Source: Comamonadaceae bacterium M7527
Lineage (GTDB): Bacteria > Pseudomonadota > Gammaproteobacteria > Burkholderiales > Burkholderiaceae_C
Assembly: GCA_021044545.1 (NCBI GenBank)
Contig: CP087990.1
Coordinates: forward strand, 806,001 to 870,000
Direction: 5' to 3'
DNA: 64,000 bases
In this document: positions 54,029-63,085 of the stretch, in pieces
How the letters are laid out: every line of letters begins with the position of its first letter
How positions within the stretch are numbered: position 1 is the first letter of the stretch
Translations under genes and position numbers: made by a program
Notes under the pieces: model-generated
Seen by the model: the letters and a program-made list of their open reading frames with translations, nothing else
What the model was told of the DNA's origin: nothing
Database searches by the model: none

Positions 54029-55102
54029 CTAACAATACGGCTGCTGTTGCAGCTCTGGTCTGGTAGCGCCCCGTGGTGGCGACTGCGGCTCCATGCCCAC
54101 AAACTCTTGCGCCATGGCCCACACCTCGCGCGGTGGCAGTGGCTTTAGCTTGTGGTTGCTCCACACTTGCCGCCAGTAACGCGAACCACGCAAGCCGTGG
54201 CGCAAACCCAGCATATGCCGGGCAATGGCGTACCAAGGACAGCCATCCTCTCGGGCGGCTCGCTCCATGTAGTCCACCATGGCCAGTTCGACATCCTCGC
54301 GGCTTAGGCCTTTGTCAGGCTGCCCAAAAAACTCGCTGTCCCAGGTGCTCATGAGCCACGGGTTGTAGTAGGCCTCTCTGCCCAGCATCACACCGTCAAC
54401 CGTGGCCAGGTGCTGGTGCATTTGCTCAGACGTGGTGATGCCGCCGTTAATAGCAATGGTCAGATGCGGAAAGTCTTTTTTAAGCTGGGACACCAACTCG
54501 TAACGCAGCGGGGGCACTTCGCGGTTTTGTTTGGGTGACAGACCTTGCAGCCACGCGTTGCGCGCGTGCACGGTAAACACCTCGCAGCCGGCCAGCGCCA
54601 CCGTGCCCACAAAGTCGCGCACAAAGTCGTAGCTTTGCTCGTGGTCAATACCAATGCGATGTTTGACCGTAACCGGCACATCCACCGCATCGACCATGGC
54701 TTTGACACAATCGGCCACCAGCTGCGGTGTGGCCATCAGGCATGCGCCAAAGGCGCCGCGTTGCACCCTATCACTGGGGCAACCGCAATTCAAATTGACT
54801 TCGTCATAGCCCCACTGTTGGCCTAGCTTGGCCGCTAGCGCCAAATCTGCCGGGTCACTGCCACCCAACTGCAGCGCCACCGGGTGCTCCTCGGCGTTGA
54901 AACGCAAGTGCCGCCCCACATCGCCATGCGTCACCGCGCCAGTCGTCACCATCTCGGTATACAGCAACGTGTGCTGTGACAGCAGGCGATGAAAATAGCG
55001 GCAATGCCTGTCCGTCCAGTCCATCATGGGAGCCACACTGACGCGCCAGGGACTGTGTGTGTGCGAGACGGCGATGCTGGTTTTGGGAGTTAGGCGAGAC
55101 AT
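54029..55102 (-). CDS. dusA: tRNA-dihydrouridine synthase A
   Basis: FMN-dependent reductase forming dihydrouridine in the tRNA D-loop. The 357 residues include the FMN barrel start VSVAPMMDWTDRHCRYFHRL, EVNLNCGCPSDRVQRGAFGA with the catalytic Cys, VKHRIGIDHEQSYDF and AINGGITTSEQMHQHL. It is separated from phaB by a terminator. Confidence 0.95.
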   Translation of the reverse strand: MSRLTPKTSIAVSHTHSPWRVSVAPMMDWTDRHCRYFHRLLSQHTLLYTEMVTTGAVTHGDVGRHLRFNAEEHPVALQLGGSDPADLALAAKLGQQWGYDEVNLNCGCPSDRVQRGAFGACLMATPQLVADCVKAMVDAVDVPVTVKHRIGIDHEQSYDFVRDFVGTVALAGCEVFTVHARNAWLQGLSPKQNREVPPLRYELVSQLKKDFPHLTIAINGGITTSEQMHQHLATVDGVMLGREAYYNPWLMSTWDSEFFGQPDKGLSREDVELAMVDYMERAAREDGCPWYAIARHMLGLRHGLRGSRYWRQVWSNHKLKPLPPREVWAMAQEFVGMEPQSPPRGATRPELQQQPYC

Positions 55103-55125
55103 GGCAGCATTATCTCAGCCAACAC

Positions 55126-55157
55126 AAAACCCTCACCAGCCAGCTGCCAGTGAGGGG
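55126..55157 (-). terminator. Terminator after phaB
   Basis: CCCTCAC/GTGAGGG stem with a GC-rich loop followed by TTTTG on the minus strand. It marks the end of the phaC-phaA-phaB transcript. Confidence 0.6.
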
Positions 55158-55182
55158 AATGCGCTAACGCACAGAAAGCCAA

Positions 55183-55916
55183 TCAGCCAATATGCAAGCC
55201 ACCATTTACAGAGAAGTCAGCGCCTGTTGAGTAGCCAGACTCTTCACCCGCCAGCCACGACACCATAGAGGCGATCTCGGAGGGCCTACCCAGGCGCTTC
55301 ACGGGTACGGTACCCACGATTTTCTCCAACACGTCTGGGCGAATGGCGTTAACCATGTCGGTACCGATATAGCCTGGGCTCACTGTGTTGACCGTCACGC
55401 CTTTGGTGGCCATTTCTTGGGCCAATGCCATGGTGAAGCCGTGCATGCCCGCTTTGGCAGCCGAGTAGTTGGTTTGACCGGCTTGGCCTTTTTGGCCGTT
55501 CACAGACGAAATCTGAATGATGCGGCCAAAGCCTTGCTCAACCATGTCGGCAACCACCTGCTTTGTTACGTTAAACATGGACGTCAGGTTGGTGGCAATG
55601 ACCGCATTCCAGTCTTCCAGCGTCATTTTTAAAAACATGCGGTCACGCGTGATGCCTGCGTTGTTCACCAGCACAGAGATGGGGCCATGCTCGGCCTTGG
55701 CTTTGGCAAAGGCCTCTACCGTTGAGTCCCATTCAGCCACGTTGCCGGCGGACGCATGAAAGGTGTAGCCCAGTTTTGCTCGTCTAACCACTTGGTGTAG
55801 TCACGGGTTGGGCCGCAACCTGCCACCACGGTAAAACCATCATCGTGCAGGCGCTGGCAAATGGCGGTTCCAATGCCTCCCATACCACCGGTTACGTACG
55901 CTACTTTTTTACTCAT
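55183..55916 (-). pseudogene. phaB: Acetoacetyl-CoA reductase, one frameshift
   Basis: NADPH-dependent reductase forming (R)-3-hydroxybutyryl-CoA for PHB. The first frame has VAYVTGGMGGIGTAICQRLH and ends in DYTKWLDEQ. The second continues LGYTFHASAGNVAEWDSTVE, VLVNNAGITRDR, the catalytic NYSAAKAGMHGFT and the C-terminal GADFSVNGGLHIG. One A missing from the A4 run at 55774-55777 explains the break (CAAAACTGG instead of CAAAAACTGG). About 245 residues after repair. Last gene of phaCAB. Confidence 0.9.
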
Positions 55917-55954
55917 GCTTGTCTCCTGTTGTTAACTGATAAATACGAAACGAA

Positions 55955-57136
55955 TCAAACGCGCTCAACGGCCAATGACACACCCATGCCGCCGCCAATA
56001 CACAATGCGGCCAAGCCTTTCTTGTGGTCTTCACGCTGCATCTCGTGCAGCAAAGTCACCAAAATGCGGCAGCCGCTCGCACCGATGGGGTGACCAATTG
56101 CAATGGCGCCACCGTTGGGGTTGACCTTGGCTGGGTCAATCTCCAGGGCTTTATTGACGGCACAAGCCTGGGCTGCAAACGCTTCGTTGAGCTCAAACAC
56201 ATCTACATCGCCCACTTCCCAGCCGGCTTTGGCCAGGGCTTTGCGTGAAGCAGGCACTGGGCCCATGCCCATGGTGGCGGGGTCTAGGCCACTGGTTGCA
56301 AAACCTGCAATACGCGCCAAAGGCTTTAGGCCCAGCGATGCGGCTTTCTCAGCGCTCATGACCATGACGGCTGCGGCACCGTCGTTGATGCCTGATGCGT
56401 TACCCGCCGTTACAGTACCCGCCTTGTCAAACGCTGGGCGCAGGCCAGCCAGGCTGTTGGCGTCTGTTTTGCGGTTGATGAACTCGTCGGTGTCAAACAC
56501 AATGGGGTCCCCTTTGCGCTGGGGGATGCTCACCGGCACGATTTCATCTTTGAACTTGCCAGCGTCCTGGGCGGCACGCGCCTTGGTTTGGCTGGCCAAG
56601 GCCAAGGCGTCTTGAGCCTCGCGCGAAATATCGCTTTCTTTGGCCACGTTTTCAGCAGTAATGCCCATGTGGTATTGGTTATAAACGTCCCACAGGCCGT
56701 CCACGATCATGGTGTCCACCATTTTCCAGTCGCCCATGCGCTGGCCGTCACGGGAGCCGCGCAACACGTGCGGGCTGGCACTCATGTTCTCCTGGCCGCC
56801 AGCAATCACAATATCGCTGTCACCCCAAGCCACGGCCTGCGCCGCGAGCATCACAGCCTTGAGTCCTGAGCCACACACGGCGTTGATGGTCAGCGCTGGC
56901 ACCTCTTTGGGCAAGCCTGCTTTCAACGTGGCTTGACGCGCTGGGTTTTGACCCACGCCAGCAGTAAGCACTTGGCCCATGATGACTTCACCGATTTGCT
57001 CAGGCGCCACACCAGTGCGACGCATCAAATCCTTGATGACCGCGGCGCCCAACTCGGTGGCGGGCACACCAGCCAGTGAGCCACCAAACTTGCCCACGGC
57101 TGTGCGGGCGGCGGCAACGATAACAACGTCTTTCAT
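55955..57136 (-). CDS. phaA: Acetyl-CoA acetyltransferase (beta-ketothiolase)
   Basis: Condenses two acetyl-CoA to acetoacetyl-CoA, the first step of PHB synthesis. The start MKDVVIVAAARTAVGKFGGS gives 393 residues. Catalytic residues are Cys in INAVCGSGLKAVMLA, His in NGGAIAIGHPIGASGCRI and Cys in LAALCIGGGMGVSLA. It lies between phaC and phaB, the standard order. Confidence 0.96.
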   Translation of the reverse strand: MKDVVIVAAARTAVGKFGGSLAGVPATELGAAVIKDLMRRTGVAPEQIGEVIMGQVLTAGVGQNPARQATLKAGLPKEVPALTINAVCGSGLKAVMLAAQAVAWGDSDIVIAGGQENMSASPHVLRGSRDGQRMGDWKMVDTMIVDGLWDVYNQYHMGITAENVAKESDISREAQDALALASQTKARAAQDAGKFKDEIVPVSIPQRKGDPIVFDTDEFINRKTDANSLAGLRPAFDKAGTVTAGNASGINDGAAAVMVMSAEKAASLGLKPLARIAGFATSGLDPATMGMGPVPASRKALAKAGWEVGDVDVFELNEAFAAQACAVNKALEIDPAKVNPNGGAIAIGHPIGASGCRILVTLLHEMQREDHKKGLAALCIGGGMGVSLAVERV

Positions 57137-57198
57137 GTGTTGGTCCTTTTTAAACAATAAGAAAATAAGAAGTGAACAGTCTGTCAGTGCTTTGGTAG

Positions 57199-59061
57199 CT
57201 ACACGCTTGTGGGTTGCTTGGCTTTTACCTTGACGTAGCGCCCTGGCGCTGGCTCTATGGCCTTGTAGCGGCCACGCTTGCCATAGCTGTTGGGTGCGGC
57301 TATTTGCTTGCCCGCCTTGGCTTGAAGCCACTGCGACCAGTCTGTCCACCAGCTGCCCTTGTGCTCTGTGGCTTTGGCTATCCAGTCTTGCACATCAGTA
57401 GGGAATGTCTTGTCAGAGCCTATCCAGTGACTGCGCTTGCCTTTTGAGGGCGGGTTAATCACCCCCGCAATATGGCCCGAAGCCCCCATCACAAAGCGCT
57501 TGGGCCCAGCCCAGTGCTGTGTGGTGGCATATGCGCCGCCAATCGGCACGATGTGATCTTCACGTGAGCCGTAAATGTAGGCGGGCACTTTGACTTGCCT
57601 AAAGTCAATAGACTCGCCACACACAATGGTGGACTTGGGATTGACCAACCGGTTCTCTAGATAGGTGTTGCGCAAGTACCAAGCGTAAAAAGGACCTGGC
57701 AAATTGGTGGCGTCGCCGTTCCAGTACAGCAGGTCAAACGGCGGGGGCGACTCACCCTTCAGGTAGTTGCCCACTACATAATTCCACACCAAGTCGTTGG
57801 GGCGCAAAAACGAGAAGGTTGTGGCCAAGTCAGCGCCAGGCAGCAAGCCGCCCTTCACAAACTGGAACTCGCGCATTTTGACAAACGCCTCGTCAATAAA
57901 CACGTCCAGCACGCCTGTATCTGAAAAATCCAGCAAGGTGGTGAGCAGCGTGACGCTATTGACTGGCTTCTCGCCGCGGGCAGCCAACACAGCCATGGCG
58001 GTGCTCAAAATGGTGCCGCCTACGCAAAAACCCAAGGCGTTGATGGTGGGTGCACCCGTAATGTCTTGCACCGTATTGATGGCCTTGATGGCTGCATCTT
58101 CAATGTAATCGTCCCATGTGGCGTTGCTCAACGACTCATCCGGGTTGCGCCAGCTCACCACAAAGGTGCGGTGGCCCTGCTCTACGGCGTAGCGAATCAG
58201 GGAGTTTGCTGGCTGCAAATCTAAAATGTAAAACTTGTTGATGCACGGCGGCACCAGCAAAAACGGGCGCTCGTACACCTTGGCCGTGAGCGGCTTGTAC
58301 TCAATAAGCTGGAACAGCTCGTTCTCAAACACCACTGCGCCTTCGCTGGTGGCCACGTTTTTCCCCACCTCAAACACCGACTCGTCGGTCATGGACACAT
58401 GACCTTGGCGCATATCGGCCATGAGGTTTTGCATGCCCTTGGCAATGCTTTCGCCTTTGGTCTCAATGGCCAGGCGCTGGGCTTCTGCGTTGAAGGCCAT
58501 GAAATTGCTTGGCGCGCTGGCGTCTATCCACTGCTGCACATAAAAGCGCACCTTGGCCTTGACCTTCTCTGTGCCCACCACTGCATCAGCCATGCCCAAC
58601 AAGACTCGCGCATTGATCAGGTAGGTGGCCGCGGCTTGCTTGGCAGCCACGTTGCTTTGCCAGTCTGCTGCTGAAAAGCGCTTGTCGCGCTGCATGCTGT
58701 CCAGCTGGCCGTCACGGGCCAAAGCCAGCAAGTCTTGCTGGTATTGGTGTTGTACGCTCACCAAAGCGACGGGGTCTATGGTGGGTAACGCGTCCAGGCT
58801 GGTGTCTTTGCCAAATGCGTCTTGCAAATACGCCATGGCAGCACCCATATCAGCCCATGGCGCTTGACCACCCGCTGCTGATGGGGTCATGTTGGGCATA
58901 CCCGCCATACCCATTTGCGCCATCGCAGCAAACGGGTTGCCAGCTGTGTTGGCCTCAGCTGAACCAGCTGCACCGGCGGCATTGGCCATCTGAGTCCATT
59001 GCTGCACCAGGGTTTGTTGCCACTGATTGGCCATCTCCAACCATTTCGCCTGAGAATCCAT
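57199..59061 (-). CDS. phaC: Class I polyhydroxyalkanoate synthase
   Basis: Polymerises (R)-3-hydroxyacyl-CoA into PHA on granules. The 620-residue length is that of class I enzymes. The lipase-like box with catalytic Cys is in NALGFCVGGTILSTAMA, Asp in YIYGSREDHIVPIGG and His in VMGASGHIAGVINPPSKG. The N-terminal region is Met/Ala/Gly-rich. GGAGG lies upstream of the start MDSQAKWLEM. First gene of phaCAB. Confidence 0.95.
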   Translation of the reverse strand: MDSQAKWLEMANQWQQTLVQQWTQMANAAGAAGSAEANTAGNPFAAMAQMGMAGMPNMTPSAAGGQAPWADMGAAMAYLQDAFGKDTSLDALPTIDPVALVSVQHQYQQDLLALARDGQLDSMQRDKRFSAADWQSNVAAKQAAATYLINARVLLGMADAVVGTEKVKAKVRFYVQQWIDASAPSNFMAFNAEAQRLAIETKGESIAKGMQNLMADMRQGHVSMTDESVFEVGKNVATSEGAVVFENELFQLIEYKPLTAKVYERPFLLVPPCINKFYILDLQPANSLIRYAVEQGHRTFVVSWRNPDESLSNATWDDYIEDAAIKAINTVQDITGAPTINALGFCVGGTILSTAMAVLAARGEKPVNSVTLLTTLLDFSDTGVLDVFIDEAFVKMREFQFVKGGLLPGADLATTFSFLRPNDLVWNYVVGNYLKGESPPPFDLLYWNGDATNLPGPFYAWYLRNTYLENRLVNPKSTIVCGESIDFRQVKVPAYIYGSREDHIVPIGGAYATTQHWAGPKRFVMGASGHIAGVINPPSKGKRSHWIGSDKTFPTDVQDWIAKATEHKGSWWTDWSQWLQAKAGKQIAAPNSYGKRGRYKAIEPAPGRYVKVKAKQPTSV

Positions 59062-59169
59062 GGTGCCTCCACACTCGCTCAATAGTATTTACCAACCACT
59101 GTCACCGCTTACGAATGTACGCTTGCGTTCTTCCAAAATGCTGACAACCCATTTTTTATTTGAATCCGC

Positions 59170-59427
59170 ATGTACATCATTATTATTGCTTGGATGTATG
59201 TCGCCGTCATGATGGCGGTGGCCGAAGCCACTCACGCACAAGGATCAGTCCTGGGCGCTATTGTCACCTTTTTGCTCTATGGGTTACTACCTATGGCCAT
59301 CGTCTTGTACATCATGCGTACACCTGCTAGGAAAGAAGCAAGGCGGCGTGCAGAGCAACAAGCCGACGAATTGGCTAAAGTACAGCGCAGCAACCAAGCC
59401 CCGCCGCCTACCCCGCCAGACCAATAA
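59170..59427 (+). CDS. Small membrane protein, unknown function
   Basis: An 85-residue protein with two hydrophobic helices (IIIIAWMYVAVMMAVAE and VTFLLYGLLPMAIVLYIM) and a charged tail (RKEARRRAEQQADELAKVQ) ending in a Pro-rich segment. It lies divergent from phaC, and its last 20 bases overlap the convergent pgeF. Similar small proteins occur between phaC and pgeF in related bacteria, as far as I recall. No function is known. Confidence 0.65.
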   Translation: MYIIIIAWMYVAVMMAVAEATHAQGSVLGAIVTFLLYGLLPMAIVLYIMRTPARKEARRRAEQQADELAKVQRSNQAPPPTPPDQ

Positions 59428-60265
59428 GCGCGGCCATGCGCCCACTGCTGCCCAACACAGCATGGTCTCGCCTGTGCGAAAAATACAAATCGGGGTTGGC
59501 AACGGTGCACCAAGTCGGCGTAGCGTCGTTGCCGTGCACCTGCTCCACACCCAAACCTTGAAGCAACTGCACAGCCAACTTGGGCAAGTTGGCCCAATAC
59601 TTGGGTGTCGCCGCATTACTCGCCGCCCTGACTTGTGGCACAAAGCAATCTGAAGCCTGCGCAAACACGTTAGGCTGATTTACAAATGCGTGGCGCACCT
59701 CTGGGCCCACCTCAAACGCATGGGGACCAATGCAAGGCCCCAGCCACACGCTCAACTCGCGGCACAAGTCTGGCACGCTGCAATGTGCTTGCTGGGCCAT
59801 GGCGGCCAATGTGGCTTGCAATACACCACCGGCCATACCGCGCCAACCGGCATGGGCAGCACCCACCAAGGGCAATCGCTTGTGGGCGAACAACGCAGGC
59901 AAACAATCTGCAACCATTACAGTGGCCGCCAAACCTGGCGTGGCGCACACCACGGCGTCGGCTTGCACATCGTCCTCAAGCGTTTGCTCAGTCAACACGT
60001 GCACATGCAAGCCGTGTACCTGACGCATAAAGCACGGCTTCAAGCCCACGCCTTGCGCCAGTAGCTGCCGGTTGGCCAGGCAGCTACTCGGCTCATCGCC
60101 TATGTGATTGCCAAGGTTCAGGCTGTCAAAAGGCGGTTGCGATACGCCACCACGGCGCTGCGTCATGAACGCTACCACGTTGGCTGGCGCATCCCAATGC
60201 ACAGGCATGCCCAACTTGGACAAGGTGTCGGGGTGGTGTGCGTTAGGCTGCTGGCTGGCATTCAT
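59408..60265 (-). CDS. pgeF: Laccase-domain protein PgeF (YfiH family)
   Basis: Multicopper-oxidase-like DUF152 protein, 285 residues. Family members have been described as peptidoglycan-editing factors, and as purine nucleoside-acting enzymes. The metal-binding signature is seen in TVMVADCLPALFAHKRLPLV and GAAHAGWRGMAGGVLQ, with GPCIGPHAFEVGPEV later. The start is very close to a palindromic promoter, so the leader would be only about 10 bases with no ribosome site. Confidence 0.9.
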   Translation of the reverse strand: MNASQQPNAHHPDTLSKLGMPVHWDAPANVVAFMTQRRGGVSQPPFDSLNLGNHIGDEPSSCLANRQLLAQGVGLKPCFMRQVHGLHVHVLTEQTLEDDVQADAVVCATPGLAATVMVADCLPALFAHKRLPLVGAAHAGWRGMAGGVLQATLAAMAQQAHCSVPDLCRELSVWLGPCIGPHAFEVGPEVRHAFVNQPNVFAQASDCFVPQVRAASNAATPKYWANLPKLAVQLLQGLGVEQVHGNDATPTWCTVANPDLYFSHRRDHAVLGSSGRMAALIGLAG

Positions 60266-60275
60266 AGATCACTAC

Positions 60276-60287
60276 TATAGTACTATA
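60276..60287. promoter_or_regulatory. Palindromic divergent -10 element
   Basis: TATAGTACTATA is a perfect 12-base palindrome, so TATAGT can be read as a -10 element on both strands, towards pgeF and towards the methyltransferase gene. The two promoters would exclude each other. Confidence 0.4.
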
Positions 60288-60345
60288 CAATCCTGCTACT
60301 GAGCTTGAATGTAAAGCCGCAACGACCAGCCAACTCGCCTGCCAC

Positions 60346-61314
60346 ATGCAAGCCTTACTCGATACCATCGCAACACTAACTTTAGATACCAGCGACCAAG
60401 CCAATGCACAGCGCGTGTTTCATGGCCGCGGAGGCAGCTACCCTGGCTGTGAGCAATGGACACTGGACTGGTTTGCACCCGTGTGGCTGCTCACCAGCTT
60501 TAAACCCGCAGATGACCACAGTTTGCAGCAAATTGGTGATGCACTGGCCAAACGCTGGGGCGCTATTGCGCCCGCTGGGCAAGCGCTGAATTGGGTGTTC
60601 CAGTGTCGGGGCAGCAACCCTATACACACGCAATTGATGTCCGGCGCAGTGCCTGAACCTCACCACGTGAGCGAGCATGGTGCGCTGTTTAAAGTGCATG
60701 TGCTCAAAGGCCAAAACCACGGCCTGTTTTTAGACATGGCCAACGCGCGCCAATGGGTGTTTGACTGGGTATCGCAGCACCCAGCCACACTGAACCCCAA
60801 CCCGTCTTTAAAAGTACTCAACTTGTTTGCCTACACCTGCGGGTTTTCAGTAGCCGCGTTGCGCGCAGGAGCCAAGCATGTCACCAACGTGGACATGAGC
60901 GCAGGCGCACTGGCGTTGGGCCAGCTCAACCACCAAATCAACGGCCTGCATACTGGGGCCAGCTTTTTGCCGCACAACATTTTCAAGACTTGGGGCAAGG
61001 TCAACCGTGCCGGGCCCTACCATTTGGTCGTCATTGACCCGCCCAGCTTTCAAAAAGGCAGCTTTGTGGCCACCAAAGACTACGCCAAGTTGATAAGGCG
61101 CCTGCCTGAATTGGTGCGCCGCGGTGGTGTGGCTGTTTTGTGTCTCAACGCACCAGAGCTGGATACGGCTTTTTTAACCACCCAGGTTGCAGAGCTGGCG
61201 CCACAACTGCAACTGCTTCAACGCTTGCCCAACCCCAGTGCATTCACAGACGTTGAACCAGAACGCGCACTTAAAGTACTTGTGTATGGCTTGCCACCGG
61301 TGCTACCTGCGTGA
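60346..61314 (+). CDS. Class I SAM-dependent methyltransferase (RlmI/RlmK-like)
   Basis: Rossmann-fold methyltransferase of 322 residues. SAM-binding motif I is VLNLFAYTCGFSVAALRAGA, followed by NVDMSAGALALG. The motif IV segment VIDPPSFQKGSFV resembles RNA C5-methyltransferases of the RlmI/YccW group, but the N-terminal PUA domain of RlmI is not evident. The substrate, probably rRNA, is not determined. It is divergent from pgeF. Confidence 0.8.
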   Translation: MQALLDTIATLTLDTSDQANAQRVFHGRGGSYPGCEQWTLDWFAPVWLLTSFKPADDHSLQQIGDALAKRWGAIAPAGQALNWVFQCRGSNPIHTQLMSGAVPEPHHVSEHGALFKVHVLKGQNHGLFLDMANARQWVFDWVSQHPATLNPNPSLKVLNLFAYTCGFSVAALRAGAKHVTNVDMSAGALALGQLNHQINGLHTGASFLPHNIFKTWGKVNRAGPYHLVVIDPPSFQKGSFVATKDYAKLIRRLPELVRRGGVAVLCLNAPELDTAFLTTQVAELAPQLQLLQRLPNPSAFTDVEPERALKVLVYGLPPVLPA

Positions 61315-61340
61315 CACAACCATGGGTTTCTACCAATTCA

Positions 61341-61358
61341 CCGACCGCTCGGTCGGTT
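61341..61358. promoter_or_regulatory. Operator-like palindrome upstream of the TRAP operon
   Basis: ACCGACCG-CT-CGGTCGGT is an 8+8 perfect inverted repeat about 47 bases before dctP, directly followed by an AT-rich -10-like stretch. The symmetry resembles TetR-family operators. No regulator gene is in the visible part of the operon. Confidence 0.5.
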
Positions 61359-61404
61359 TATTATTTGTTTGGATTTCATCAACCACAAGCAGGAGACAAG
61401 CTGC

Positions 61405-62436
61405 ATGAAAAAAGTACTTAAGCATTCGCTGATCGCAGCCACCGTGATTGCAGCGGCAGCCGCCGCTCACGCAGAAACCATCACCTTGAAAGTGCATCAC
61501 TTTTTAGGCCCACAGTCCATTCAACACACCACCATGCTGGGTGACTGGTGTAAAAACATTGAAAAGGACTCCAGCGGACGCTTGAACTGCCAAATTTATC
61601 CAGCTATGCAGCTGGGCGGCTCTCCCCCACAGTTGTTTGACCAAGCCAAAGACGGCATTGCAGACGTGGTGTGGACAGTGGCTGGTTACTCTGGCACGCG
61701 CTTTTCACGCATTCAAGTATTTGAGCTGCCGTTCATGATGACCAACGCTGAGGCCACCAGTGCAGCGGCTTGGGACTACGCGCAACGGTACGCGCAAGAC
61801 GAATTCAAAGACGTGAAATTGCTGGCGGTACACGTACACGGCCCAGGCATCATCTTTACAAAAGACGCACCCATCACCAAACTGGCCGACTTCAAAGGTA
61901 AAAAGCTGCGCGGCCCAACCAAGCAGATCACGCAAATGTTGAAAGACTTGGGTGCAACACCGGTGCCAATGCCAGTGCCTGCCGTTCCTGAGGCCTTGTC
62001 CAAGGGCGTGATCGACGGTGCGGTGATTCCTTACGAAGTGGCACCTGGTTTGCGTGTGCAAGAACTGACCAACTTCACGTCAGAGCCAGACCCCAGCTTT
62101 AACGCGTTGTACACAACCGTGTTTGTGGTACCCATGAATAAGGCCAAGTACGACTCACTACCCAAAGATTTGCAGGCCGTGATCGATAAAAACTCTGGTC
62201 GCGATTACTCTGCCTTTTTGGGTAAGACCCAAGCGGGCAACGATGCACCAGGCAAAAAGAAGTTTGAGGCGGCTGCCAACCAGACCATCACCATCATTCC
62301 AAAATCCGAGCTGGAAAACTGGAAAAAAGCCACCGCCAATCTGGACGCCCAATGGGTTAAAGAAATGAATGGACGAGGCTACAAGGGCCAAGAGCTGCTT
62401 GATTCAGCACGCAAGCTGATCAGCGACAACAGCTGA
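61405..62436 (+). CDS. dctP: TRAP transporter substrate-binding protein
   Basis: Periplasmic solute receptor of a tripartite ATP-independent transporter, 343 residues. The start MKKVLKHSLIAAT has AGGAG about 10 bases upstream; it opens a signal peptide cleaved near AHA-ETITLKV. DctP-family parts are QLGGSPPQLFDQAKDGIADV, LADFKGKKLRGPTKQ and PEALSKGVIDGAVIPYEV. The substrate, probably an organic acid, cannot be told. The membrane subunits follow. Confidence 0.92.
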   Translation: MKKVLKHSLIAATVIAAAAAAHAETITLKVHHFLGPQSIQHTTMLGDWCKNIEKDSSGRLNCQIYPAMQLGGSPPQLFDQAKDGIADVVWTVAGYSGTRFSRIQVFELPFMMTNAEATSAAAWDYAQRYAQDEFKDVKLLAVHVHGPGIIFTKDAPITKLADFKGKKLRGPTKQITQMLKDLGATPVPMPVPAVPEALSKGVIDGAVIPYEVAPGLRVQELTNFTSEPDPSFNALYTTVFVVPMNKAKYDSLPKDLQAVIDKNSGRDYSAFLGKTQAGNDAPGKKKFEAAANQTITIIPKSELENWKKATANLDAQWVKEMNGRGYKGQELLDSARKLISDNS

Positions 62437-62470
62437 GCAAATACCCTGGTTGCTGGCGCTTAGCGAGAGA

Positions 62471-62498
62471 ATGGCGGAGGAGTCTCCGCCATTTTTTT
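62471..62498 (+). terminator. Intra-operon terminator between dctP and dctQ
   Basis: ATGGCGGAG/CTCCGCCAT with a 4-base loop followed by seven T. Such a site would keep receptor mRNA more abundant than membrane-subunit mRNA. Confidence 0.8.
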
Positions 62499-62557
62499 GC
62501 CCTACACTGACCCAAACAACAGACTCACCAACCCGTTGACTGCGGAGATTCAAAAGC

Positions 62558-63085
62558 TTGGCTGACCTTCTTACACCGACTATCACGTCTGGCGATGACA
62601 CCTCCGTACTCGCCATCGCACTGGAAAAATCTGCCAAAGTGTTCGCCATGCTGTCTGGCTTGGCGCTGGTAGGCATGGCGCTCATGTCACTCACCAGCAT
62701 TGTGGGACGTACATTTTTTGATGCACCCGTGTTGGGCGACTATGAGTTGGTACAAATCGCCTGTGCTGCCGCAGTCAGCCTCGCGCTGCCTTACACGCAG
62801 TGGGTGCGTGGCCATGTCATTGTGGATTTTTTCACTGCAAAGGCCAATGTCACGCTGGTGCTTTTATTGGACGGCATAGCCAATGCCATATTGTCCGTAT
62901 TCGCTTTGGCTTTTGCATGGCGTATGTGGGTCAATATGGTGGACCTCATGGACGGTTGGGACGCGTCGCTGATGCTCAACATACCCACATGGTGGGGGTA
63001 TGTGCCCATGGTGCCGTCGTTCTTGTTATTGGGTCTTATTGCTGCCTACCACTGCGTAGCTGACATTCGGAGCGTGCGCGCATGA
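62558..63085 (+). CDS. dctQ: TRAP transporter small permease
   Basis: Four-helix membrane subunit, 175 residues: LSGLALVGMALMSLTSIVGR, YELVQIACAAAVSLALPYTQ, VLLLDGIANAILSVFALAFA and VPSFLLLGLIAAYHCVA. A TTG start is taken because GGAG lies 10 bases upstream and an N-terminal cytoplasmic stretch precedes helix 1; no ATG gives a better start. The stop overlaps the dctM start as ATGA. Confidence 0.88.
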   Translation: MADLLTPTITSGDDTSVLAIALEKSAKVFAMLSGLALVGMALMSLTSIVGRTFFDAPVLGDYELVQIACAAAVSLALPYTQWVRGHVIVDFFTAKANVTLVLLLDGIANAILSVFALAFAWRMWVNMVDLMDGWDASLMLNIPTWWGYVPMVPSFLLLGLIAAYHCVADIRSVRA

